Assembly (NCBI RefSeq): GCF_035083965.1
Contig: NC_089735.1
Location: 9,016,001 to 9,080,000, forward strand
Direction of reading: 5' to 3'
Origin: Branchiostoma lanceolatum
Taxonomy: Eukaryota > Chordata > Leptocardii > Amphioxiformes > Branchiostomatidae
Length of the DNA stretch: 64,000 bases
Shown here: piece after piece, positions 1 through 11,374 of the stretch
How the letters are laid out: each line of letters begins with the position of its first letter
How positions within the stretch are numbered: position 1 is the stretch's first letter
Made by a program: the position numbers and the translations under genes
The notes under the pieces: model-generated
Databases searched by the model: none
Told to the model about the DNA's origin: nothing
The model's input: the letters and a program-made list of their open reading frames with translations, nothing else

Positions 1-15
1 TACGTCTTTCTGGAG

Positions 16-258
16 ATGTTTTGTACGTTTCTCTGAAGTCGGGTATCTGTAAAAAGCTCACGAATCCAGAAAAGTGCTGCCAAATACAATCAAAACATCC
101 GATAATACCTTCATGAAAAATTACCCCATTACGTAAAAGGTGTTTTGTACGTTTTTCTGAAGACGGGTGTCTTTAAGAAGTGCACACCTCCAGAAAAGCG
201 CTGCCAAATACAATCAAAACACCTGATGATACCTTCATGATTTATTTCCTCCATTACG
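16..258. repeat. Tandem duplication, about 120-bp unit, two copies
   Basis: Two adjacent diverged copies share, in order, a TTTTGTACGTTT motif, a TCTGAAG..GGGT.TCT block, CCAGAAAAG.GCTGCCAAAT, then an AATCAAAAC block, TACCTTCATGA and CATTACGTAA. Each copy ends at a CATTACGTAA palindrome-like motif. No coding signal is seen. Confidence 0.7.
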
Positions 259-1079
259 TAATAGAAATGAGGTAACGTTACATAATACAGGTGGCGCTTC
301 AATAAAGAAACGGGCACAAAGAGACTAAGAATGCCAAAGCCTTTATTCCAGCCTTTTGCAAATGTGGTCAATCTTTCACCTTAATATCCCTTTTATATTC
401 AGTATCTTAGCATGAATAATTATATACGGCTCGTCAAAGATATAAGATTAAATGTGCAATAACTATGTATAATAACTACTGCGCCCCCTTTATGTTATTT
501 CGGAATCATTTATCAGCCTTATTCGCAATGATCTAGCTTAATGTAAATAAACGTTACAGTGACTCATGGACATTGTTACCAAAAGAGATGCCACATCTAA
601 TGGTATCAGTCATTCTCTACAAGTTGTAATTGTGTACGTCATACACAAAATATCATTTTCATCTTCCATTTGAAATAGTATGGCTCAACGGCTTTCATTT
701 TTCACAACATATGTAAAAAAATTCTAAAACAAAGTATTCCGACATGGCCATTAAAATGATGTAGCAAATGGAGGAATAAGGTTGATTTATATCTCGTTGA
801 GATTAGGAAGAAAGGAAAACATAGAATTTCAAGTTAGTACCGTATGTCTTCGTGGCTGTGGGACCAAATGACCTACTGTGGTATAGAAACTGTGACTATA
901 TGTGGAGCTAAGTGAAGTTTTTAACAATATACGTCGTACTATACCTTATTCTTGGTAAGCGACGTAATTTAGCGGATAACACAGAGTTTGGTACGTGCTG
1001 TAATACTACATAGCTAAACACCTCTTGTCTTTGCTTTGCCACCGTTGCAGTGCTATACGATTGGCAGTAGTACATGTAT
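259..1079. other. No gene recognised; AT-rich flank
   Basis: AT-rich sequence downstream of the minus-strand methyltransferase gene. It may contain that gene's 3' UTR. No conserved domain, tRNA or clear transposon end was recognised. Confidence 0.5.
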
Positions 1080-4000
1080 CTACTTGTCCACGGTGTTCTT
1101 GGTGCACCAGTACAGGGCACTCAGACGGGGAACCTCCAGTTGGCCGCCATTTTGTTTCACGGTCGGGTTGGCAGCCAGCAGTTTGCGCATGCTCTCTGCA
1201 CACTCCTCCCTGACCCCTGGCTCCCTGGCGGTGGCGCTGAAGGTCATGAAGAGTTGCACCACTGACTCGACGTCAGGCTGGAAAAAAACAAACATCATGT
1301 TTATGAGCGGAGGCCATTTACGTCAGGGCATACCAACCATCACTGAACAGAGACGGGGGACGATATCAAGTTCCCGGCACTTTTGACCAATCACTGAAGT
1401 CAGGTGTCCGCACTTCATTCAATTCATGTAATTATTGCTAAATCACTCAAAAAATCACATGAACTTTGTATAAAAGAGATTTTGTATAAAAGAAATTGAT
1501 TTTTGTTTCAGACGACACAACTATTACAATATTTTGCATAATTTCCTCTTTTCATCACTCGATCTTCACACTTTTCCCCTGTCGTTGTTTTGGAGTCGAG
1601 TGAGGGTAGTAGCTATATATAGCATGGCAAATGAATACCTATTAAAGCACATCGTTTACAAAGGTGTTCATGCCATGTACTGTACATGTGTGGGATTGGG
1701 TTGTCATTAGCAAATAGACACCCTAATGCTAGGGTCACATTTCCTAGCCGAGACCCGGTCGGGATGTTTGCGAAAACGAAAAATAAAATATGCATTTCAA
1801 GAAAATACACAATTTCTAGTTAGGAGTAAATTTCTTACGTTTTGTGTCCTTTGTTGTATTTCATATTATACTTTCGTTCCCGCAAGCTGCCCGACCGGGC
1901 CCCGCTTTGGAAATGTGACCGTAGCATTACATGCAGCAACCCCACCGAAAGTCTTGTACGAAAGCCCATAATGACAATTCTACAATCTCTTCTAAACTGT
2001 GATTTTTCTTCCTACATCGGTTACAAAGGTGTACATGTCATGTATACTGTGTGGGTTACCCATGAGCAAATAGACACACTCACATGCAACAATCCCACCA
2101 AAAATCTTGTACGAAAGCCCATAATGGCAATTTCCACATACTCTTCAAAACTGCGTTTTTCTTCCAAGACTCAACAAGGCTAGCCTGAGCGCCATCCTCC
2201 GAAGTGACCGCTGGCTCAATGGCAATGCTTTTCGCTTGCTAAGAAAGGAGCAAACAAAAAGCATTGAGCCAGCGGTGACTACGGAGAATGATACTCAGGC
2301 TACCACAAGGACCAACATTCGTACTTACCAGAGTGTCCTGCTTCTCCCACGGCATGACGTGCTCCTGTAGCGGGGTGAAGAGCGGAGCCTCGCCGAAGCA
2401 CTTCTGCCAGCTGGTGTCCTGTAGCGTGTTGATGAAGAACTCCGGACATCCGGGGTACTTGTACTTCCGCATCACCTCAAACACGTCGTGTACGAGCGGC
2501 GAAGCTTCGTCGTCCACGGAAAACAGGATCCCTTTCGGTTGAGAAGAAATATACCGGATTAGGAGGCTATAAGGATAAAAGCGGCATAAGCCGGTGGTTT
2601 AACGTAATGCTGAGAGCCATGTGCCTGTTCCCGAACTGGACAAACAAGTTTCCTGCGAAAATCCACAGTTAATAAATAGACATGATACACATGTACATCA
2701 TAGTAATCTAAGTTCTTCCAGAGAGATTGTAAGTTCACATAGGATATCATCGTTTGCATTGACATCGTGTCAATTGTCAAAACAAACTTACACATGACAC
2801 TGGAAGGTAAGTATTCCAGTGCAGCGTTCGTGTCAGCTTGCGCTGTCGGAACAGCACACTTGCATGCTGCGACTGAAAAAGCCCAATACGAGTGCAGACA
2901 TTTTTGCCATAGTAAACCCAGACTGACCAGATTTTATGGATGACATCACGCGCATCGATTTTCACACCAGTTTCACACATCTCTCCTTTTTTTCGTGCAC
3001 TTGCATTATTTTTGAGGTGTACGGGGATGCCATCGATAAAATCATGTCAGCTCGGCCTAAACTCAAAATGCCCTGTCAGTTTAGGCGTTACCACATCCAC
3101 TGGATATGTAGTGCTCAGATACCACTGATGGCCGACTCCTCACGCCCCCTGGCGCCCATCACCAACAATACAGACCGTAGCTCTCTTGCCACGTCTGTAA
3201 ATTCGAAAGGAGGGGAAAACAAACAAACGGGGGATCGAAATGTGTCCTTGTACCAAACTTCCCGCCTGGAACCAGGATGCGGTTGATCTCACGAAGTGCA
3301 GTAACGTTTGCGATGAAGTGGAAACTCTGGGACGAGACCACGGCCTACATGAAAAAAAAAGAAAAAGAAGAAAGAACATTTGTTCTTAAGTGAGTGTGTA
3401 GAGACTTGTGCAAGTATGATAAAATTGACCTCACATGCGGCTAAATTACAAAATTTTAGTTGTACAACCTGTCAGTTAAGATGCATGCTCCGTTCAATAT
3501 CTTTTTGAGAAGACCCTGATGAAAGAAAAAAAAAATTACCCGAATGCTCTCTATGATAATTAAGGCTTCACTGATTCGCTTCATGATTGATTTAATCAAT
3601 TTCGTGTTTGTCCATCGGAAAAGTGATATATTTTTGTATTACAAAGCCTATATCATTATTGGTTAGTGAGTCAACGATATGTTCACACAAAATCGATGGC
3701 ATCACGAGATGTGCGCAGTCAACTGTGACGTCACTATCTCATGGAGAGCATTCCGAGCGCACTTTGAAGGTCATGACCATTATTCATACATAAAAATCAA
3801 ATTGATGAAATAGAAGAAACACGTCAAACTTATGGATGATTGCGAAGTGCCGTTCTTACCTTGACAGAGTTGTCGGGAAGCGGAATGGACTCACACGGGC
3901 TGACGAAAGTATCAACCCCCGGTACCACCGCCTTCAGCTGCTCAAGCATCCCGGCTACAGGGTCCAGGGCGGCGATTCGGGCGTCCTGTCACAGATCAGT

Positions 4001-5159
4001 TGGATTGGTGTTTTTTAAATTTCATTTCATTCAATCAGTCCAATACAACCATTTTTCAACATACAAAACCCGTTACAATTAAGTTCCTTTTTTAGGCTTT
4101 TTTGTCGAGCTTTCTATTTTGTTACATTTTCTTTTGGGCGTTTGGCAGCCAAACTAAAAGTAGAAAGGAATATGTGGGTTTATGGTTCCAACTGCGCATG
4201 CGCAGTGCAATGCATTGTGGGTAATATGTCAAAGTTGAAGCCATAAAGCACGACTGGACATGTGTTAATCATGGTGTAGGCAAGAACATTTTAGAATTGC
4301 TGGTTAGGGGCCTTAACTTTTGATCTCGCGCATGTGCAGTTGGAGCCACGAACCCGCTTAATTGAAGCCTACGCCATGTTGGTGGGATGAAAAGATCCAA
4401 GATGGCGACAGGTCATGCATGCTATAAATGAGCAGAATTTTTCAAAGTTAATGAACATACCTCCCCCAGTACATCCTTGATAACACTGGTACACTTCCCC
4501 GTTCCTGCGCCAACGTCCAGCACGGCGTAGGTGAAGGGAGGGCCTTGGTCGCACAGATCGTTGTCGAGGACACCTAGCTGCCGGAGGAGGTACTGCACCG
4601 CCGCGCGGTCATGTGACGGTCGGACTTTCTCGTACGTGCCGTTCTGCATAGATTTACAACAATATCATAATATGTAATATCTACATGTATACCACATATA
4701 GCCTCGCTCATACTATCTTCAATTCTATTTAATACAATTTTTTCATATTGTATAGGTGCATGGTTACTCATGATCTGCTTCAACACAATTTGATAATCAT
4801 GATGATACAAATAGCTAAAACTACTAGAGACTCCACAAATATCTTCTTCGGCAGTTGAAATGTAGAAATGAACTATTGAATGCTTTCTAATCGTCATGCA
4901 CCTGTAGCCGTTTGTGCGATTCAGGAGCAGAGAGAGGGGTCTATACAGATTATCTCCGCAGAGGCCCTCGGGGATCAGATGCCACAGAGTTTATCCGCGG
5001 AGACTAGTCTATGTAGGTATCTCCTCAGACATGATTCTTATAAACACCATTTACGCCAGTCAAAGTTAATCGTTGATGTTTCAATCTGTATCCTTACAAG
5101 TAACTCACCGTGGTTTTCCACATTTCCCTGGCGGCATCCTTGTGGATTACTTTCTCCAT
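1080..5159 (-). CDS. Class I SAM-dependent methyltransferase (6 exons, 283 aa)
   Basis: Exons, transcribed right to left: 5109-5159, 4461-4643, 3860-3985, 3254-3344, 2329-2531, 1080-1277. All junctions are GT-AG and phases join without a break, giving 852 nt and a TAG stop. Residues 58-67 are VLDVGAGTGK, the glycine-rich SAM-binding motif I, after an HDRAA.QYLL helix. Later come a DARI.ALDP segment (motif II/acidic loop region), a PLPDNSV segment and a REINRILVPGGKFG segment typical of post-motif III in methyltransferase type 11/25 proteins. The length matches the small-molecule methyltransferases related to fungal trans-aconitate methyltransferase and DDB_G0268948-like proteins. The substrate cannot be read from sequence; the protein is probably soluble, with no signal peptide or membrane segment. 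Introns 1, 3 and 5 contain hairpin elements. Confidence 0.87.
1640..2150. repeat. Local tandem duplication, split by a MITE in copy 1
   Basis: The blocks TTACAAAGGTGT.CATG, AGCAAATAGACAC, GCAAC.CCACC.AAA and CTTGTACGAAAGCCCATAATG occur twice: at about 1645-1725 plus 1930-1990, and at about 2020-2130. The interruption in copy 1 is the family A MITE. Confidence 0.75.
1726..1927. mobile_element. Hairpin MITE with TA target duplication (family A, copy 1)
   Basis: Terminal inverted repeats begin ATGCTA(G/C)GGTCACATTTCC and include a CCCGACCGGG-type GC block. The flanks are TA (1724-1725) and TA (1928-1929). The element sits inside a locally duplicated sequence; the sister copy at about 2020-2150 lacks it. 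A TA duplication fits a Tc1/mariner-type non-autonomous element. It is in the last intron of the methyltransferase gene. Confidence 0.85.
2181..2302. mobile_element. Short hairpin MITE (family B, copy 1)
   Basis: An almost complete palindrome with tips TAGCCTGAG and CTCAGGCTA, and internal arms GACCGCTGGCTCAAT / ATTGAGCCAGCGGT. A second, shorter copy with the same tips lies at 28026-28113. It ends 27 bp before the methyltransferase exon at 2329. Confidence 0.75.
3542..3753. mobile_element. Putative MITE with 15-bp inverted termini
   Basis: The ends read GAATGCTCTCTATGA and TCATGGAGAGCATTC, inverted with one mismatch, 212 bp apart in a methyltransferase intron. The internal sequence is AT-rich and non-coding. 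Only one copy was seen in the window. Confidence 0.5.
4183..4349. mobile_element. MITE with GCGCATGCGC-containing termini (family C, copy 1)
   Basis: The inverted termini TGG(T/C)TCCAACTGC(G/A)CATGCGC bound 167 bp. A related diverged copy lies at about 47379-47558, sharing GCATTGTGG/GCACTGTGG, the GGACATGT and GGTGTA/GGTACA blocks and TTAGG.GCCTT.ACTTTTGA. Confidence 0.65.
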
Positions 5160-5254
5160 AGTGGTGACGACTTTCTTCTTAGTCTTCGGATGTCTTGGTA
5201 AAAAATGAATGAAAAGGAAAATTGCTTAATAAAAACAGCAAATTTATATCCTCA

Positions 5255-5515
5255 AAGACCATTCCCTTGGCCAATTGGATGCCAAGCTTTAGCATTTGAT
5301 TCAAATACAGATAACCATATACAGGTGAACGCCTATGCATGGTATTGAAGAACACCTGGCCAATGTGTTATGATGGCCCCTTCCTCAAAGACCATTTCCT
5401 TGGAGGCCAAGCTTCAGCATTTGATTCAAATACAGATAACCATGTACAGGTGAACGCCTATGCATGGCATTGAAGGAACACCTGACCAATGACATTGTGT
5501 GTTATGATGGACCCT
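5255..5515. repeat. Tandem duplication, about 130-bp unit
   Basis: Two copies share CCAAGCTT.AGCATTTGATTC, AAATACAGATAACCAT.TACA, GGTGAACGCCTATGCATGG and AACACCTG.CCAATG..TGTTATGATGG. The sequence is just upstream of the methyltransferase start. Confidence 0.8.
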
Positions 5516-6099
5516 TGGATAATTTTTCCCATTGACATGAGTATTAAGAACCCTCTCTAGTCTGACCACCTGTACACATAGACCAGATTTCATCGGTCTC
5601 CTGACTGGTCTTCTTGAGCAGTTTTTTACTGCAGTTTTGACAGTTTTATTCTGCATATAAGCCAAATTGGGTCAGTTAGTCCTCACTCTTAGTGAGCAGT
5701 TGAGCTAGGCTCACGTTGTTTCTGTCCTAGGGTGAAGAAATGCTGTTACAGTTATCTAATCTATGGCCTTGTTACGTGGTGACCATTGAGTAAAATAAAT
5801 GCCCAGAAGAAGCCATTATGCGTCACGTGGTCCCTAGAGGCTGACTATCACGTCACCGATAAGATATCACGCTTTCTCTCCAGTCGTAATCTCAGTGATG
5901 GGCCATCGTTGAAAAACCTTTGTTACTAGTATAATAGGTTGGGATCATTCCTAAGAAACAGAACAGGTTTTTCCTTTGGCGGGGCAGGAAAGAAAAATAA
6001 CCAGGTCACGAGGTGGTCTTACTGCATTCGTTACTGTACCTGCTAATCTACATATTAACAAAAACCTGCCATGAAGACTAACAGATTAGGTAAATGTTA
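5516..6099. other. Intergenic, nothing recognised
   Basis: Upstream flank of the methyltransferase gene. No coding potential, transposon termini or tandem repeats were noticed. Confidence 0.4.
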
Positions 6100-6830
6100 C
6101 CATGAAAGTTGTTAGAACTCAAACGTAGAAAATGTTTCAAATTGTTAAATTGATCATCGCTTCGTGTCAGGATCTTTGTGGGGTTTTTTTGTTGGAAATG
6201 TAGAAAATGGATTTTATCACGTATAACAGCACTACATAAAGGTGTGTGGATTGCCGGGTGCTGAGTAACGTAAAGCCAGGCATATAAGCTAGTTCGGAGT
6301 TGCTACTACGCATGTGCAGTGTCAAAGGTGAAGGCCCCCGCGACAGAAACAGTGCTCGCCTCCACATTGTCTCAATTTGCATAACAACGCCCAGACGGGT
6401 CTTGTTTCCGTCGCGGGGGCCTTCACCTTTGACACTGCACATGCGTAGTAGCAACTCCGAACTAGCTTATACAGGCGGGTGCGGTCACCATGCAGGCCCG
6501 GCCCAACAACCAGCACCACCCGCCGTAGTCTCATGGCGACTGTAGGCTAACTTATAAATCTAAAAACCGTACTGATTTGAAGTGATCTATAAATCAATTT
6601 TGCGAATGTTATTGTTTGAAAAACTCGTTAATTGCTATCGGGGATAAAAGGCTAATTTGGTACACTTCTGGTCCTTTAAATTGGCACATCAAATCGCCCT
6701 GAATCAAGGCTAAAATACGACAAGAACAGAGTATACAAACAGAAAGAGCGCATCAGCGAATGCAACAAAAACATTTTCTACGTATACAATGTAGAACAGA
6801 GCAGTGTGTTTGGTGGATAGATAGGAAAAG
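6100..6830. repeat. Dispersed/duplicated segment, copy 1 (interrupted by a MITE)
   Basis: Matches 8840-9310 in order: CAAACGTAG, ATGTAGAAAA.GGA, ATCACG.ATAACAG, AAAGGTGTG, a core TGCTGAGTA.CG.AAAGCCAGG, GCGGTCACCAT.CAGGCCCGG, CCACCCGCCGTAGTCTCAT, GTAGGCTAACTTAT, and later ACAAA.ACATTTTCTA.GT. The core is GC-rich and self-complementary (GCCGGG with CCCGGC; GGCGGGTG with CACCCGCC). Confidence 0.75.
6287..6467. mobile_element. Long-arm hairpin MITE nested in a repeat, TATA duplication
   Basis: 181 bp with arms of about 64 bp that are nearly perfect inverted copies, starting AGCTAGTTCGGAGTTGC and carrying CGCATGTGCAGTGTCAAAGG. TATA flanks both ends (6283-6286, 6468-6471). The homologous site near 8989-9000 reads GATATACAAG with no insert, an empty-site proof of insertion. 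The high arm identity suggests recent activity. Confidence 0.88.
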
Positions 6831-7527
6831 GAAAGGAAAGGACTTGGTACCTGCTTGAATTCCGGTCTGGTCGAACCACTGAATGGTAGAAGCTGAAATG
6901 GTTCGGAATGCGGACTAAAGAGAAATCGACACCTACTCATCCATATTATTATGCAAATTTGTAGATATTTAATTGTACTGTGGGTGTGTCTTGTCTTCAT
7001 CCGTGCTATTACCAACAACATCCACAATATCTTGTAGTCAAATTCCTACCGAAAATTTACTGATACCCGCCGAGCTCTTTATTTTATACTGATTACATCA
7101 AATCGAAACAAAAATAGTTTCTACTAATGTCTTAGAATTCCAAAGTCAATTCCAAAGTCAAAAAAGAAGATGTGAAAGAACAAAAATGAAGAGTCTTTTT
7201 TTCGGTATACCATACTGTGTGTTTAGTCATTTGTTCAACCTTCCTGACCACGTAGATTTCATAATGAGGGCAACTTTATTTTCTATTCGCACGCTCGCAT
7301 CAGTTTTGGGGTTCCCAGAGAATATCATCCATATTTAATCAAATCAACATGGCCTGTGCTTTCCAAGAAAGGACCAATAGCGCAAGGGACAGTTCTATGA
7401 CGAAGTAACCTATTAGTATTTTCGAAGAAATGACAGTGTGTGAAAAATCGGTATGTAAACAACAACAACATCACAACAACATCACCATTTGAACATAAAT
7501 CAGACTGAACTGTGCTAAACCCCTGTG
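6831..7527. other. Intergenic; fragments of a dispersed AT-rich repeat
   Basis: Around 7160-7215 the reverse strand carries a GGTATACC...TTCATTTTTGTTC block, and 7325-7355 carries ATCAAATCAACATGG. Both are parts of a repeat seen more fully at 52330-52563 and 62230-62440. Otherwise featureless. Confidence 0.45.
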
Positions 7528-7693
7528 ATGCTAAGGTCACATTTCCAAATCGGGGCCCGGTCGGGCAGTTTGCGGGAACGAAAAGTATGATTCAAAATAC
7601 AACAAAACACACAAAAACTTAATAAAAAGGGGTATGAACACAATCTGTGTATATTTATTGATTTGCCCCGGTTTGGAAATGTGACCGTAGCAT
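7528..7693. mobile_element. Family A MITE, copy 2
   Basis: Starts ATGCTAAGGTCACATTTCC and ends with its near inverse GGAAATGTGACCGTAGCAT. The GC block GGGGCCCGGTCGGGCAG matches the copy at 1726-1927. The centre is AT-rich and unrelated in length (166 bp total). Confidence 0.85.
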
Positions 7694-8220
7694 AACCTGC
7701 TCTACCGGGTTAGTGGAAAATTCCATCACTCTACCTGCTCAACCGGGTTAGTGGAAAATTCCATCACTCTACACCACCATGCAGGCCCTGGACAATAATT
7801 AGAATTAAGACCACTAAGACCACCCCTAGGCCCTACTTGTTGTCGGATTCGCGACCTTTTTTCTGATTTAAAAGGAGATAACGTGTACCATTCAGGATCT
7901 AAGACAACTTCCAGATGATCATATTTTGGTACGAATATTTCAAGATAGCCCTTTCTTCTATGTATCAAGGTACCAAGATTAAATTCTATTATGTTTTGAA
8001 ATATTGACTTTGTGGCTTCGAATTCTGTGGTAGTATTTGGATCAAAAACGTGCACATGGTGCAAGTTAAGTGTTTAATTCCTTTCAATTTAGCCCTCCCC
8101 CATACAAAAGGTCTAAAACTTACATAAATCAGATTGGTGCAAAAGGATGTACAAATCTGCATCACATGTTGCATTAGATGTGCCAGGCTCTACCCCTGTT
8201 TGGTATGCCCAGACCCATCC

Positions 8221-8437
8221 TAGCCTCCATAGCAGGTTCTCTGGGCATTTTGTGAGGCTCATACTGCACTTTTGCAGATAACTTCTTTTTGTACTGCGTA
8301 GTTTGTGCAGCCAGCCCGTAACCAATTAACCGGGCCAAATTGTTACGGGCTGGCTGCACAAACGACCCAGTACAAAGTTATCAGCAAAAGTGAATTATAA
8401 TCCCACAAAAAGGCCCATTGAGCCTGCTATAGAGGCT
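8221..8437. mobile_element. Hairpin MITE (family D, copy 1)
   Basis: Tips TAGCCTCCATAGCAGG and CCTGCTATAGAGGCT are inverted. Inner arms GTGCAGCCAGCCCGTAAC / GTTACGGGCTGGCTGCAC form a near-perfect stem around a short AT spacer. Further copies: 10686-10891 (full length) and 29456-29548 (one end). Confidence 0.85.
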
Positions 8438-8839
8438 GACCCGTTCAATGTGAGGGGGTAGATTTTCAGAAGAATAGTACGCTCGGCTCTCTGGCGATTT
8501 TCGGTTACCTTTTAGTGATCAACAAATACGACCGAAGCTGGTCGACTGTGTGACAGAGCAGCGGCATAAAACACTCGTTAAATGAGTGTCTTTGCCTACA
8601 GCATAACTTTGACATTCTTGAAGACCACCAGCCGAACACCACCCAACCCATTCCAGACCTCCCGACCAGAGCCGAATGTTTTACAAAAGCCGACCTCTAA
8701 CCGACTGAGCCGAACGCCAGCCAAATCACTCATAAATCACTTCTATCCATGGTCGAGGGAAGGTCGGGAGGCTTTGTTCGGCTGTGTGTAACCGAGGCTT
8801 TAAGCAGATTGGATAAAGGACATATTGAAGGTTACGTAG

Positions 8840-9310
8840 CTAGGTAGAATTCAAACGTAGCTTCATGCCACAGTCTTTATCTATTTTTATGACATGTAGA
8901 AAAGGGACTTCATCACGGATAACAGTAACACAAAGTCATGTAACGATAAAGGTGTGAGGTTTGCCCGGTGCTGAGTACCGCAAAGCCAGGGATATACAAG
9001 CGGGCGCGGTCACCATACAGGCCCGGCAAGCAAACCCCGCGCCACCCGCCGTAGTCTCATAACAACCAACCGTAGGCTAACTTATAGCATTTTCACAACG
9101 TCCATAAACGTTTGCTAATCTATCTTACGATAGTTTGCTATTTTTTGTTAGAAGTTAGAGTAAAATTCGCCATTACAGTTGGAAAAAAACATTAACGCAC
9201 TCACTTGTTCATAAACAGAACGGCCCGTCACAACTGAAAGTGCGACAAAGACATTTTCTATGTCTAAAATGTAGAAGAGAACAAAGTGTCTGGCTTATAT
9301 AACATCATCA
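8840..9310. repeat. Dispersed/duplicated segment, copy 2 (empty site)
   Basis: Homologous to 6100-6830 but without the 181-bp hairpin insert; the target site reads GGGATATACAAGCGGG. Shares the GC-rich self-complementary core and the flanking AT-rich blocks. Confidence 0.75.
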
Positions 9311-9599
9311 AATGACTTCAGAGACGCAATATTGATAGAAAACTTACTTTTAAAGTCCAGTTGAGCACAGAGTACTGCGTCTTTGCCGCTCCGGTGTTGT
9401 TCTGTACTGAAGTGCGGTCTGCCTGTGATTAGCACGCGTACGACCGGTTGTTTGACATTTTTCAAGGTGGTCTGTCAATCCTCCCAATTTTATGTACCTT
9501 GATGATTTACGTCGTTTTTGGACAGACAAGGACGACGTGGCACTGTACTCAAGTTTTTTTATAACTTATTTATAAGTTAACGTATAAAGAACAGTATAC

Positions 9600-9752
9600 C
9601 CATTTCTACACCTGGGCGGAGTGAGGAAAGTCGAGTAAAGTGCCTCTCCCAGGCTAGGGCACAACATCAGTGGCGTCAGGGGATTCGAACCCGGGACTGC
9701 TGGGTTCTGGGCCGAAGACCTACCGTTACGTATACGCCACACGACCCCACGA
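9600..9752 (-). mobile_element. tRNA-derived SINE (minus strand), copy 1
   Basis: On the minus strand a tRNA-like head carries a Pol III B-box GGTTCGAATCC, with an A-box-like GGCGTATACGTAACGG upstream. It is followed by a body with GGCACTTTACTCGACTTTCC and CAGGTGT. A related copy with the same body lies at 51865-51990. Confidence 0.65.
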
Positions 9753-10047
9753 TACCTTGATGTTGTTTTTGTACAGACGAGCAGTATATATATAGAAAAG
9801 AGAATTGAGAGAATTGGATATATATAGGCAATATATATAATTGTTGCTACGTGATTTATTTTACGACATTGTGATGTAGCTTCACAACTTACTCAGTTGA
9901 ATGAGTATTTTGCCTAAAGCATTACCTTGAAATTCTTGAAGACCTATTGTAAGAAAGACCAGTAGCTACTACTACCAGCAGTGCCCTAGCCGAGGTGCCA
10001 TCCGAGTTAGTTTTCCACCCTATAAACATTGTAATGTTACCAACTAT

Positions 10048-10704
10048 CGAAATTAAAATGATCTGAAATGAAACTACGCGTGTAATTTTACATTAAATCT
10101 GAATCAAAGGTGGAAAGCGGAGAGAATGGGAACCATGGAAAACTAACTAGGACAACACCCAGGCTGTTAATATCCGCCGCGAGCCGTTTGGGATAGCCTC
10201 CATAGCAGGCTCGAAATTAAAATGATCTGAAATGAAACTACGCGTGTAATTTTACATTAAATCTGAATCAAAGGTGGAAAGCGGAGAGAATGGGAACCAT
10301 GGAAAACTAACTAGATCAACACCCAGGCTGTTAATATCCGCCGCGAGCCGTTTGGGATAGCCTCCATAGCAGGCTCGAAATTAAAATGATCTGAAATGAA
10401 ACTACGCGTGTAATTTTACATTAAATCTGAATCAAAGGTGGAAAGCGGAGAGAATGGGAACCATGGAAAACTAACTAGGACAACACCCAGGCTGTTAATA
10501 TCCGCCGCGAGCCGTTTGGGATAGCCTCCATAGCAGGCTCGAAATTAAAATGATCTGAAATGAAACTACGCGTGTAATCTTACATTAAATCTGAATCAAA
10601 GGTGGAAAGCGGAGAGAATGGGAACCATGGAAAACTAACTAGGACAACACCCAGGCTGTTAATATCCGCCGCGAGCCGTTTGGGATAGCCTCCATAGCAG
10701 GCTC
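10048..10704. repeat. 164-bp tandem repeat, four near-identical copies
   Basis: Junctions CGAAATTAAAATG recur at 10048, 10212, 10376 and 10540, exactly 164 bp apart. Only a handful of single-base differences was noticed (for example GGACAAC versus GATCAAC). Each unit ends with about 19 bp of the family D MITE tip (TAGCCTCCATAGCAGGCTC), and the last unit runs into the full MITE. Confidence 0.95.
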
Positions 10705-10891
10705 TCTAGGCCTTTTGGTGGGCTTTTGCTGATAACTTATTCTTGTACTTGGTCGTTTTTGCAGCCATCCAGTAACCATTAGGCCCGATGCTCTACGGGC
10801 TGGCTGCACAAACGACCCAATACAAAAAGAAGTAATCAGAAAAAAGCGTATTATAAGCCCAAAAATGGTCCAGAAGGCCTGCTTTGGAGGG
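10686..10891. mobile_element. Hairpin MITE (family D, copy 2)
   Basis: Same tip and inner arm (ACGGGCTGGCTGCACAAACG) as the copy at 8221-8437. The left tip is shared with the upstream 164-bp tandem array. Confidence 0.8.
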
Positions 10892-11374
10892 TAATTACGG
10901 GATGACCTTTCTAAAAGATCTTTATCGACTTGTCTAGCGACTTTCGTCAGTTGGACCAAATGCCTGCGAGCAAGTTTTGGCGCGGTGAATCATTAACTAT
11001 GATGTTAGGCTGGCGGGACAAGCCGAGCCTTTCCAGTATGCATTGTCTCAATTACAGTGGAAAACTACCAGTACGCGAGGGTCTGTATGGGGCGATCCTG
11101 GCAGCGCTTAACGTTATGTTTAGGAAGCCTGGTAACACTTAAAAATGAATTCAGGAAACCCTCTACATGGTTAACGGTAAATTGACTTGTTCTTGTGAAA
11201 GGCTTTTGGAAAGACTTTATTGGTTTGTTTAGATTAATAGTGACCGTGGTGTTCAAAGTTTTGAAAGAAAGAAAATCAACTGCGTACACTGTACGTTTCA
11301 GACAATCATACAAATGCCATTTCTTAAGCAATATACACTGGTCTTAGACTGTCAGCTATTTTGGGCTCCTGTTA
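10892..11374. other. Intergenic, downstream of GLUT gene
   Basis: No transposon or gene recognised. A minus-strand AATAAA (about 11217-11222) is a possible poly(A) signal, but it lies some 500 bp past the GLUT stop codon. Confidence 0.35.

Noticed and set aside
9600-9752. Genuine tRNA gene at the B-box GGTTCGAATCC
   Set aside because: The acceptor and anticodon arms do not pair properly and the same body follows a second tRNA-like head at 51865-51990, so it is a SINE.
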